DNA from: Homalodisca vitripennis
Taxonomy: Eukaryota; Arthropoda; Insecta; Hemiptera; Cicadellidae
Direction: 5' to 3'
Length of the DNA: 64,000 nucleotides
NCBI RefSeq assembly: GCF_021130785.1
Contig: NC_060215.1
Coordinates: forward strand, 69,320,501-69,384,500
The notes under the pieces are model-generated. The model saw nothing but the letters and a program-made list of their open reading frames with translations. It had not been told where the DNA came from and made no database searches. The translations under genes were made by a program, and so were the position numbers. Below are positions 14,001-26,300 of the stretch, piece by piece (position 1 is the first letter of the stretch; each line of letters opens with the position of its first letter).

Positions 14001-16661
14001 TGCCTAAATTGAATAACAACAAGGCGCGTACCAGATCATTGATGTGCTCTGAACGTTTCAACATTATTAAAACTTTAATGTGATATTTTAACCTAATGTA
14101 CAATTGATTATGACTAGATTGTATTAAACTATTCAACAGCTATCGAAGCAGTATTACAAAAGGACTTACCAAAGACTCTTCAAGGTCACTAGCCTCAGCA
14201 GAAGTATACAAGCACATAGTTTAAAATATGATTATGCGTCACAATCATTTCCATTAGTCTCAGTACCCCTCTCTAATAATAAACGGTCGACCTCAGATGA
14301 ACGTTAACCACAATCAAACTGACCCAAAAAAAAAACAGGAACTCAATATCAAGCTGAATTACGTCACTTCCCCTGCTTTATTTTTTGCTAACGAATGATG
14401 ATTTGAAAAACTAGTTAGCCAACACACACAACATAGCACCCAAATATTTGGTTTTACTAGACAAAATAAAATAACATAAATTGATGTTATTTGGTTACAT
14501 ATGTAATTAGTCCAAAACCCTATGTATATTTTTATTTTTAAAATATTTGTTATCATGGTGTACACATTCCTCTACAAAGAATTGTTTAATTTTGTTAAAA
14601 TTTCAATGATATCATAATGCTACAAATCCTGAATTAATCCTTCTACTTGGCAACAATTGATCGATTAAAATTACTCTGATTTTGTTTTAAACAATAAATT
14701 AGTGTGTCAATAGTATTATGTACAGGATCTCAATAATATAACAGTAACTAACTGTAAACTGAGTGTCTTCTATTAATTATTACTCCTGTATCCAGTATCT
14801 GTTGGGTAAAAGGGCACAGTTTAGCATGAGTGCACCACTGTAATAGGAAGTAACTGTGATTACTTTGTAACTGTTATTTTTATCCAATACTGGAGATTAC
14901 CTGTACCAGCTGTAACTAGTACTGAAAAGTATCTTTTTAGTACTCCTCTATACCACATACAAACACATTTGTATATCTACACGAGTAACCTGTCACTCAT
15001 TAGCCACTCAAATTATGTTCATGAAATTCCAGTATGTAGTAAACATGTTCAATAATATTAGACTGATCATAAAAAATCCTTTCCCTTTTAGTATCTGGTT
15101 TAATGACTATGTAAATAAATTGAAAATAAAAATGCAATGCCAGTAACAAAATAATTAATTTATTGAAATAAAATGGTTTTAAAATTTACCAGACTAAAAC
15201 ATAGCAGTAGTATTTCCACAAATGTAATAATCTTGTATTTATATTTATTGGCTGAAATTTACCAGACAAAAACATAGCAATAGCAATTCCATATATTTTA
15301 CAATATTTCAGTATAATTAGATATACTCATGTGTTGTGTAACAACATGAATATGGACAAATATAATTCCAGTAAGTAAGTAATGATGGATGCAGTTCTTG
15401 AAATATTCGGATATAGAATTATCTTTAAAATATCAATGTTTTAGCTGTATGTCTTGTATGGAATGAAATACCTTTTAGCCTAGAGATGTGTGAGTTAAGT
15501 GAAATTGAGCAAAAAGTAGTTTTTCTCTATAATTTCAAATGCTTATCAGTGTCGCTAAAACCTTTTCATCTATAGGACTTATCTTATGATAATTTTATGT
15601 AGCTCTTTGGTAATCATTTATCATCTGAGGTCCATATCGCTAACCTGCTAGTTTAAATATTAAACCAGAATGTAAAAATGGTTTCGTTTTTATCTTGAAA
15701 CAATATATATATATAATATTTTAATTTGTTATCTGAATGTTTCACAACTTACAATTAATAAGCAACTGAATAGATTAAAATCCAGATTTGGCAAAAAGTG
15801 AACTCACACATCCCTATTTACTTTACTCTTGATCTTCTTTCTAAATATTAGTTGAAAAGTACTGGCTGTAATTTTGTAACAAATTTTTAAAATCCATACA
15901 GCTGGTATTTATCTAACAATCTATTGAACTCGCCATCACTACCAGATTACAAACATATTAAGTACAGAATGATGTAGGGTATCTGTAAATTTTAGCTGAA
16001 CATGTGACTAAATCCTGGCTCAATTTTTGTTACAATTTTTACTGTACCACTTATATATAATGTATTCATAAAAACTAATGAAATATTACAACAGAGTAAT
16101 AACTATTCAATTAAAGGAGAATCATAAACGAAAAGGCTCAGCAAGGCACAAGGTGCTTAGTTGATATATTTGTATGTGTAAAAATGATGCTCACTGTTAA
16201 AAGAGTGGCTTTAAAAAATAGAACAAAATGTTTTGAAAACTTTTAACCTTTTTATACAAGTTAGATAATAGTATGGTAACTTACATATGTTAATTGTCAT
16301 ACATACGGATATAATAATACATAATTACCATTTAGTATATAGGTTTTGAATGTAGCTGTAGTGAAAATAAATGTATCAATTGATAATTTTTTAATATTTT
16401 AATAACTAAAGTTACATCACTAACATTTAGAGTTCAAAAAAATCATATCTATACAATTTAGTTCTTGAGCTAAAAGACTTTAAAATATGAAATTTGCTAA
16501 AAAAGTTACTTTCAATGAACTATGAATTTACATCCAGCAGCAATAATGCTAAAGAGACTATTAAAACTGTAAAAACGCTGATTATCAATAAGTATGCCAA
16601 TGAAAAGTTTTATGAACAAAGAACTACAAGATTTGAAGTGTATGCAAGAAAATATAAGGTA
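11032..16661. other. AT-rich non-coding sequence, no gene seen
   Basis: Short frames such as 12030-12212, 12879-13073 and 13328-13606 resemble no known protein. Isolated TTAACCCTTTT motifs at about 11957 and 13190 look like ends of TTAA-type elements, but I could not find convincing partners. No RNA genes were seen. Confidence 0.4.
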
Positions 16662-17474
16662 TAGAGATGTGCCAAAAGAACTGGAACAGTTCCATCAGAA
16701 CCGGAATGGACCTTGAACATTTTCTGCTGCAACAGGTTACATGCCTATAAGTTCTGGGTGTTCCCGCTCTGTTAAGCTTTGTCATAACGGTTTACTAGCC
16801 GTGCCAAAATGATTCCGGGTGTTCCGGCAGAACAACTAGGCTGGTAAATGTTCCAGTTCCACTCCGTGGATTCCAGGCAACCACAATATTTTCATCTGGC
16901 AACCTGTATTTAACACTTTCAATGCTGTATCCTATTTTTGACAACTTTCTTACCGCCGCCCGTTTTAATGTTTTTTTTTTTAATAAATATAATTCTTTAT
17001 CCAAATATAAGAGACCTATGTGACTTACATTTTTTAAAGCTGCGTTCTTCCTCTTTTTACACAAATGCTCATGCATAAGTATTTCTAAACAGAAAGTCTT
17101 GTTTTAAAATTAAAATATGTTTTTTGAAAAAAAAAAAAATTAAAACTTGACCAAAAAACATCAACATGTACTAGTCTATAACATAAATATATTACGTAGT
17201 ATTATATTGTACCGGCTGTAGGTGGGCGCTTCACAGGAAGATGTAGAGGACCGTTCAAGATGGAGGAGCTTTGTTGGTGCGGCTAAATATCACCTCCGAT
17301 ATAAATGGCCCTGGGAGTAAGAGTAAGTAAGTAAGTATATTGTACCGGAACGAAATCGACTAGAAACTTAAATAAGTAGACAAGCACTGTTGGAACGGAA
17401 CACAAGGAACTGGAACTATCTCGCAGAACTAGTTCAGAACCTGGAACTTTCCGGAACGGCCTGGCACACCTCTA
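16662..17474. mobile_element. Short non-autonomous hAT element with perfect 8-bp TSD
   Basis: The left end reads TAGAGATGTGCCA. The right end, reversed, reads TAGAGGTGTGCCAGG. Both are flanked by the identical octamer ATAAGGTA (16654-16661 and 17475-17482). An 8-bp duplication and TAGRG-type termini are hallmarks of the hAT superfamily. The interior is richer in GGAAC/GTTCC motifs than the flanks (several GGAAC copies near both ends, plausible transposase-binding sites). It has no transposase ORF. Without the nested insertion at 17216-17337 the element would be about 680 bp. Confidence 0.85.
17216..17337 (+). mobile_element. Short retroposon with (GTAA)n tail and 11-bp TSD
   Basis: This 122-bp insert is flanked by TATTGTACCGG at 17205-17215 and 17338-17348. 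It ends in a GTAAGTAAGTAAGTA tail. A GC-richer body, simple-repeat tail and long TSD indicate a target-primed retroposon: a severely 5'-truncated LINE 3' end or a SINE. It lies inside the hAT element and is therefore younger. No tRNA-like promoter boxes are evident. Confidence 0.75.
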
Positions 17475-17482
17475 ATAAGGTA

Positions 17483-20223
17483 CTTTAAATTTATGCTAGA
17501 AGACCAAATGTTCATTTTTTCATTTACAATAAACATTTCCATATGGTACTTTAAAAATATTTGTGAGCAGTATTATTGTATGTAGTAACTCAGAAACTTT
17601 CTTCTGTAGTTCAAAATGGAAATAGCCCAAATGTGTAGTTATAAATGGCCAATAGTTTACAGACACCCCTGAATGTTAATAACTTCAACATCAAAGAATT
17701 CATAAACAGTTCTATTACACATGTTCAAAACAAAATTATTCTAAATAAACTTTTAGATATCTAAAAGAGAATGAGAACTTCATAATAAGGTAATATTATG
17801 CACTAAAACTGTCAACATGTAAAAACACATAATGTAAAACAGCCTTAAATAGTAAGAAAAATACATGACTAAAGAATACAAATAAAACTTTCTTGGAGGT
17901 ATATTTTAATAGCAATCTACAACAACATAAGATTATGTTAACACAAAGTAAGGTCCATAAAAATTTAGTTACAAATAGTTCTCATCAATAACTACTTAAT
18001 ACACCTCTTCCGTTGACCAATTCATTTTCTTGCCATTAGTCAGAAATTATTTAATGTAATAATATAAGAGATTAGTAACTGCCATACATTTCAGTTAATA
18101 ATAAATCTAGGAAACTTGTAAACAATTTCCACACACTACTGACATGTAATAAGCAGTTGTAAAAAATCATCTATGTATTCTTAAGTAAAGGAATAAATAT
18201 CTACAATTCTGGCTACTAAAAACATAGGGAAATAAAACAGATGATGGGAACCCCACAGGATGACTATTAATCCTGTACCTAGCTGAGGTTCTGCAGGAAT
18301 GTTGGTATAGGAAGAATTTCCAGAGTGGTCACTTAAAACCTCTTATCAAATTAAAATTTCCAATTATCTAGTTTATTTTTAAGCCAAATAAACAACTGTA
18401 ATACTGTATTTAATCCTTACCCCGAGTGCAACGGTGACGGTTTATCGTAACCAGTTGTAATTGCAAGAAATGCGGTGCTCTACCAAATTTCATCACTAGT
18501 GAAATGCGAGAAATTCAGTGACAATTTATCACTATCACCTATTTTATGCTCCTTAGTTTTTATCTCTGTCTTGCGATGTGCTGACAAAACATTATGTATA
18601 CCCAATAACTTTCCTTTCTGTAATGTTTAGAAAATACATGTATCCAATAGGGAAAAACAAAGATAAGAAATAAATACCAACAGCGCTATCGTGACACAGA
18701 CTGCAGTCCAGCATTGTGGGTCAAAGGTTTGTGGTGGACGGACTTTCGGTATTTGGCAACAATTTCACAGATACACAAGGTCGGTCCATCTTATACTTCA
18801 TCAAATACTTTTATCTGAACTCTATTTAATCAATTTATCCTTTGGGGGAGGGGAGAGCAAGCCTAAGAATACCACACTACTTTAAAGTAATTTACAGAGA
18901 TTCAGGGAAATGAATATACTTAAAATTACAGGTCATAACCTCTAACTTCTCCTTTTAAACAATAGAAATATCAGATTATAAAATATATATCCCAGAATAT
19001 ATCCCATGTATGTAAAAATGTATGGATATATTTACATTTATAGAGAATCTATTTATGTACAACCACAAAGTACGACGTATAGATAAAATAAAAATTAGCG
19101 ATCGTCTGTTTTTCACTGAGCAGCTAACGTATTGTGCATAGAACCAACAGACACAATGGCCTTAAAAATATAGGCACAGAAATACAAACATCAATTTAAA
19201 TATTTGTTATAAGTCACAATATTTTGTCACTATATGTTTCTAAACAGATTTTATACCAAAAGAACTACAAAAACACGTCTCACCAATCAGTAATTTACAT
19301 ACTGCCGATCGTTTTTGTCCACGAATAGACTGGGCAGACTCTTGACAATGCGTCAAAATAAATATAAAAATACTAATTATAGCTAAAATATCACTTATTA
19401 AACTACTGTAGTTATTTAATTTGGTTATACAATCTACATTTTTCATATGGAAAGCACAAAAACATTTTAGCAATCAGTGATTTGCATACTGCCGATCAGT
19501 AGTTGTCCACAAATAGAATTATTTGTGAATTTCGAAATTCAGCTTTCCATTTCTGAATCGATTGAAAAGAGCCGCGGTATAGAGTATCGGAAACGATCCA
19601 TCCCTAGTAAAAATTCCAGGGACATTGTAAAAGCTCATGCATATTCACACATGTTTCCCGGAGTCCGAAATTCATGCATGATGCACGCTTTTCCAGATTC
19701 TCATCTAGCTCTGGTTAGAGTCGTACGAAAGTATCGTTGCTAGCAATATATATTCCACTGACGGCCAATACATGAAGAATGCATCATCTGCTACGGAAGT
19801 TACAAAAGTGTGGTTCATTCACGATCTGTAGAATAAGTACATAGACACCGGTACAGAACAGTACCTTCTACAGTTGCACCCAGAATACAAGTACAGATAA
19901 TGTTATCAATTACTGGCTCCTAAATATTTTGTGTTAGCCTTTACAATAATGCAATAGAATCACCACATCTCGACAACACTACTATGAAGTAAATAAATGC
20001 ATGAAAGGCTGTGGTTCCTGGTTACCCAGTTTTCCCGGTTGGGTGGCCACTCTGATTTCTGTGTATGCTGGAGAGCTTAAAAAGTGTCATAGTAACACCT
20101 GATTGGAACACACTAAGTATTTATGAAGAGAAATTCTTCATAATCCAACTTTCCTGGTTAACCCTAGCTGGATCCTGGATTATATAGGCATATCATATCA
20201 TCACCACATTATATATATCACAA
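17483..20223. other. Non-coding sequence downstream of eIF4H, with a short direct repeat
   Basis: No gene recognised. A stretch at about 19550-19740 is less AT-rich and holds an 88-codon frame, but nothing in it is recognisable. Confidence 0.4.
19252..19516 (+). repeat. Direct repeat of about 65 bp
   Basis: Two similar copies begin at about 19267 and 19456. Both read CAAAAACA, then a variable part, then CAATCAGTRATTTRCATACTG, CCGATC and GTCCACRAATAG. They are about 190 bp apart. The origin is unknown; they could be subterminal repeats of an unrecognised element. Confidence 0.5.
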
Positions 20224-20303
20224 TTAAGAAATTACTTCTTGCTTTATGCTTGGTCTTCTTTTGGCACCAATAACGTAACCGTCCTCAGTGCGACCTGAAT
20301 TTC
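20224..20303 (-). CDS. eIF4H: Alternative terminal exon of eIF4H
   Basis: The acceptor is GTTTACAG|GAAATT. If the internal donor at 21379 is used, C joins GA to give Arg and the frame stays open for 25 more residues ([20 protein letters not shown] and a short tail) before a TAA at 20226-20224. The result would be a 298-residue protein lacking REEKNPSD and ending in a basic tail. If the donor at 21330 is used, this exon is only 3' UTR. The sequence supports the exon; which product is made is inference. Confidence 0.5.
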
Positions 20304-23300
20304 CTGTAAACAAAACAATTTTGACTATAACAAATAGTAATGAGAAAGCATGATCAGACTAGCAATGCAATTACTATATTTAGCAAGAAACACTTAAAAC
20401 ATGACAATTAGGACCCACTGCTTTGATTATTTACCTTATTATTAACCTTTCGCTGCCAAGCGATTACTTACAGCCAGGTCAAAAACTACTAGCCTTTTAT
20501 CAGAGACATATCTTAAACTGCCAGCCCAGTTTTAGACATATTGCAGTGTTTTATTTACATTTTTGTTTTGAGATAATTTTAGTTAAACTTTGAACAGTAT
20601 ATTAAAGATCCAACTCTAATATAACAAGTTTTTTTAACACTGCAACTGGCTTTAAGTGGTTACCGACTCATTAACAACATTTTCAAATGGCATTAATTTT
20701 CAACACATTAATTATGTTGCAATATATCTTTCACAGCACTTTGTTTGAAAAAAAGTACGTAAATTTAAAGAGAAACATCCAAGGTCTCATATTATACAGT
20801 AAAACATTCTATAGTTACGTTATATTTTTCATTCGAAAATTTTAAACATGAACGTTTACACTTCCAAACACACAAAACTTACTGTATGATTGTCCAAATT
20901 CCCTATAAAGAGTTAACATTCTACACATGAGTGTCTGAAGCCTGCGCACAGGCTGAATGCCCATGCAGGCTTTATTCCTCATTAATTATTTAAGTAATAT
21001 CTTATCTAGATAACTAGTAAACTATTGTTTTTCAAAACAATTCAGTTTAGTGCTTTACTATTGTCATTTTTAAGTGTATTTCATGTACAGTTGATGGAAT
21101 AAACATTCATTCATTATTCAAAAGTGTATTCTTGTCTTTCAGAAACATTATATTCATACACGCAAGCACGCACACACACACATACAAATTATACAAAACA
21201 TTTTGCAAACTAATGCCTAAAAATATTTATTCTAACAATATGAAGTTCTTGGATGTTGAACAATATCAACAGCATGCAGTGTTTAAAATAAAATAAACCC
21301 ATTAAATGAAATAATATAATAATTACGTACCTTTCTTTCAAACAAATTAATCTTTAGTCGGAGGGATTTTTTTCCTCACGTGGCCTGGCACCTCCAAAAA
21401 TAGCAGACGCTTGAGTTGTCTCTGCCAGCTGATTCAGTGGGTCCTTGACTGTGCGTGGCTTTAACTGCAACCGTGGTCGATTACTTGTGTCAGCTGCAAA
21501 GATAATTCAAAAGTGTAGTGTAAATGAATTTGCTAACAATAAATAAATCAATTGCTGTAAAAGAGTGAAAGCAACACGGTCCATTATGTACGAGACAATT
21601 CCTACTTTATAAGTCATTAAAAAACAGGTAACAGTGGATTGCTGTTTAAATTGTCTCTTTAGTAAAAGGGGTCAAAATATTTGTTGATAATTCATTCTCT
21701 ATAAATTAAAAATTCATCTAAATAGGTAGTTGAGATTAGTTAAGCTTTTAAAAATTGTAAAGATAAATTATATTGGTTATTTTAAAGTAATTATACTTAT
21801 AGATGCATTGAGCAAGATAAATACAAAAATAATAAGATAACATTAACCCTTCCCACGCCGCTAATAAATCCATTGATTTTCCAATAACGCCAAGACATCT
21901 ATAAAACGTATTTTTCTTTAAGTTCATAGCTAATTTTTTACTATAAATATGCTATGAGAGGTAAATACAAAAAAATATTAAACACGAGTTTTCGTTAAAA
22001 TTAGTATATTTATTGATGAAAATCTAAAAATAATTTACTATGAAATTATACAAACTGATAAATTATATAAACTACTAGTTATTAGAGCATTTCCTTATCA
22101 TCTGGGCAGATAAGGGTTATATTTGGTTATTGCTCTATAGGACACAAGAACAGACAAGCAGGTTGAAGGTGCAAGACAAAGGGCATCCCCTTGTGAATGT
22201 CAATGTCATGCCTTATCAGCGTTTTTGGAGCATGCACCTGCAATTTCGAGGATCTTTTGTGAACTAAAAACCTCTATAAGAGACACAATGTGTAATATCC
22301 GATATACTCGTGTGTGGCATTTTGGTCAAAGTCTACCATTCTGATATATCCGTGGGAACGGCTAAAAGTATTACCAACATGAGGTGATAATGATATGGAC
22401 TATTTTCAAAAGGGGGAATTAACTGTATGGCTGATGAATAGTAGAATCTTAATTAATTGAAAATGTAAATTTTGAGAACTGTACGCAGAGTATGGGGAAG
22501 CAAGTAAAAAGTCGGATACTGAAAGTTGTCAAATTGTTTATTGAAATAAAAGCTGGCATTTCCTGTTCTCCTACTATCTTAATTGTTATCTTCAGATCTT
22601 TATTTCAGCTATAAATACTTAATTTGAAGAAATGGCTTAGCTGCATATTTATCAGTGATCAACCAAGGTATTAACATACCTCCTATATTCAATTCATATT
22701 TGTTTTGGTGTTAAGATATTCTTTATTCAAATATATTCCTTAATATAAAATGCATTGAGTTCATTTAAACACCCAATTTAATATTTGAATTAAAATAGTG
22801 ACAACTAAGTAATGATAAACTACACATGTTTCTATAACTAGATAGTATATTTAGTTTGTACAGCTTATTTTCAATTTCCTGCATTAGAAATTTATATGGC
22901 AAACCATTTTAAAGAAAACTACAAATCAATGCAGATATGCGTAACATGATTACAAATTTAATATACCAAAGTGACAGAACCATAAAAAATATATATATGC
23001 TGTGCCGTGCCAACTACATTTATCAGTCAACTGATTAAACACTATTTGTAAATACATGTGTGTAACCTGAAAATAACTGTGTGCACTTTGGATTATTTGG
23101 CAATAATATACAAACTATAATTTTAAAATGTTAAATAAAAAGTTACTTTTCCAAGGTTACAGTTCTAAGTCATTATTAAAAGTTGTGTTTTTTTATCACC
23201 AATAAAATTAAAAAGCAGTATAAGCTTTTTAAACAATGCATATGAATGTAGAACAATGAAAAACAAACAAACCAAAAATTATAGCTCTAGATATTGTATA

Positions 23301-26300
23301 AGCAGATTTATGATTATTTCAACAGTTGTCATCAAATTAGTGAATTTCACTGCAGCGTTTATAAGTCTTGGCATGAGTGTTGTCGGGACGGCTACATTCA
23401 CAGTCAACTGATTTAGTGCTTGGCAGCCATCAAACACCAATTTGCATACATCTGTGTTGGTAAAATAAGAAATCACATGTCTTATGTAGAGTGTTTTAAC
23501 CCTTTGGCTGCTAAGAATTTTTTGACATGTTATCCCAAAAGTGCTCAGGTTTTTATAGGATTTTATCCCAAAAGTGCTAAGCCTAAAATGGTGAATTTGT
23601 AGAGTTTTACTAAAAAAATCATAAGTCCCTCAAATTTTAACCTATTTCATTGATTTATGTTTTGTTTTGTAGTATAATATATGTAAGAAAAAATAATACA
23701 TTTTGAAAAATACAAAACTGTGTAAACAAATAAATAAATATTATTTATTTTTTTTGCATTTTTTTTATTTTTTTCAACTTTGACACAGAAAAACATAATT
23801 AAATTTAACTTTTATTTTTTTAAATACATTTTTACCTACAACCATATGTTGTTTTGAGTACATACTGAAATTTTCATGCAAAAATATAGATTTTTAACAC
23901 TTTGAGTGCTGGCCCTAAATGACATGTATCTCTGTAGAATGCTGGGCGTTTTTGGTGGTTTTCAAAAATTTATTTAAAAAAAAAGTATTTAAGGTATGAG
24001 AAAAATACTTACATGCCTTAATTCAGCTTACTTTCGTCTTTCTTTTAACGTGAGATTGTTAGTGGTTTTTTAAAAAACTACACATAAAAAATGTTTTTTA
24101 AAACATATATTTTTGGAAAAAAAATTATTTTTTGAGACAGTTTTTTTATTTAACCCACTAAACTCAGCATATATACAATTATTTACAATGACCCATTTAC
24201 AAATATAAACTGTCCTTTGAATAATACAAATCATGTTTTTATGTTTTGTAGTTTTTTGACAAAAAAACTATGCCTTCATATTGATGCGTCGGCATCACTT
24301 TCGCTGTCAGCACTGTTTTCAGCATCTGTAACATAATAATATACTATGTAAAATATAAATATATTTTCATTTTATTCATAAGAATAGAATATTAGTTGAA
24401 TAAAGTTAATTTATTATAATACAAATTATAGTTTGATTCACGAAAACAATAACATAACCAAACTTTTAGACTGATGTTTATATGATAAATAGACTTACTT
24501 ATTCTTACCTGAAGTATGTGTCTAATCTTCTTCCATTAAATCAGGATCAATGTCAGAATCGTCAAAAATACTATCTACACCAATAAAACTATCTTCACCT
24601 AATACATCGCTGATCGCAACGTCGTTCAAGCTGCGAGAAGCCATGATTGCGACATCGACTGCCGGCTGCAACGAACGTCACGTCAGCGGCACGTAAACAA
24701 CGCGACCGAAGTTGCTTTGTCATTAAGCTCATACAATACATCTGACGCTTTCTAGCGGTGAATTGTGTTACTAAAAACCCAAATAACATTGTAGAGTAGG
24801 CAAAACCCGTTTAAATGCGGACAATGTAATATAATACCAATTGAAATGACAACCACGTAAAACTACGGGATTAGCATTCTTCCGAAGTTTCGCCGTTCCG
24901 TAAAATTACGGGATTAGCACTCTAAGTGTTAAATATGTAATGAAAAAAAAAAAACACAAAAAACTTACCCTCGTGTAGATTAGTGTCAAGAAACTGGAAA
25001 ACTGAGTCTAATCAAATTTAGATCGATTCTGATCACCCATAATTCACTAAATCTATAAAACACCAACCATAAAATAAAACTTGATTGTAAACAACGTCGC
25101 ATAACCTTACAAATAAACATCAGAACAACCATAACGATAACAGCTGTCTGCTCCAACTGTGCAGAGCATACAACACTCTGTGCTATCTAGATCACAGCTG
25201 TTTTTGTTGTTAGTGTACTATAAAAAAACCAGCAAATACAAGTGTTGTTATTATTTTTAAGGAAAAGTAAACTTATTCAACTGTCATTTACCGCAAATCC
25301 GCGTGTAAATAACGTAATATTTAGCGCTAGAAAAAAAATTCTCAACAACGAAATATCGTTCCATAGCATTTTTCGGAACAAAGGCCAACTACGATATATC
25401 GTTGCATAGCATTTTTCGGCACGATTACCAAAAACGACATATCATTGTATAGCAGCCAAAGGGTTAATGTGTATATATAATAGATATTTTAGTTTTCATT
25501 CAATTAATTAAATTAAAAACCCTATTCAAATGATATAGTATTTACTCTGAAATAGTACTAAATAAATTACAACACGAATCTGTACAAACCTGGGGGTGGA
25601 GCAGGAGGATGATCTCTGAACTCATCATTGTAGGATCTTCGCTCTCTATTGCCATCTGGTCTTCCACGGCTGTAGTTTCCTCCGGTTCCACGACCTCCAC
25701 CACGATTCCAGTCTTTATCATCTCCTCTTTCATCAAAACCGCCATAACTGCCTCGATTTCCTCTATCTGTAAATCCACCTCCTCCCATTCTGTTACCTCC
25801 TCTATGTCCTCTATCGCCACTTCCACCAAACCCACCACCTAAAAGGATATTTTTTCAGTTTTATTACAATTTACGTAAGTTTACAAAACCTCTACAAATA
25901 CCTGCATGAATTTTGAAGAAAAGTTTCGATATGTAATATTTCACACAAAGTTTATAAATTACTGAGGCTGATTGTTTATTTTAAGATAGGATGGCAGTTC
26001 GCTGGTATTTGCAGAAATTATGTAATGTAGTGATGTGTATGACTAAACAAGTTAGAAATTTTTAACATTTATGGGATGGTAGTTTAAATTGTAACCTAGT
26101 TATAAGAGAAGTTACTGTATATCCATTCTTATTTATAGTAGTGTTTTTCAAATTACTGAATTGTTATTTATTGACTGGTTTACTGATGTATTTTTCAGTC
26201 ATCTGGTTTCCTTGCTTGTAATTATATTTATGTGTCTACTTTGTGAATCATTTAATAAATAAATAAATATAACATTAGGTGTTCAGTACAAGCTCACTCA

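Larger units (their letters stand above)
23500..25463. mobile_element. Outer piggyBac-like non-autonomous element, TTAA-flanked
   Basis: The left end CCCTTTGGCTGCTA is the inverse of the right end TAGCAGCCAAAGGG. TTAA lies at 23496-23499 and 25464-25467, the piggyBac target signature. The right subterminal part has three degenerate copies of an ACGAnATATCRTT...TAGCA unit, possible transposase-binding sites. No transposase of its own is visible. A second element (23898-24928) sits inside it. It lies within eIF4H intron 5. Confidence 0.85.

Noticed and set aside
16795..17076. 93-codon minus-strand frame
   Set aside because: It lies inside the short hAT element and shows no transposase motif; probably chance.
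25542..25842. Two further long frames over eIF4H exon 5 (one acidic/hydrophobic on the minus strand, one Ser/Thr-rich on the plus strand)
   Set aside because: Both are shadows of the low-complexity Gly/Arg exon; only the GG/DRG frame joins in phase with the neighbouring exons.
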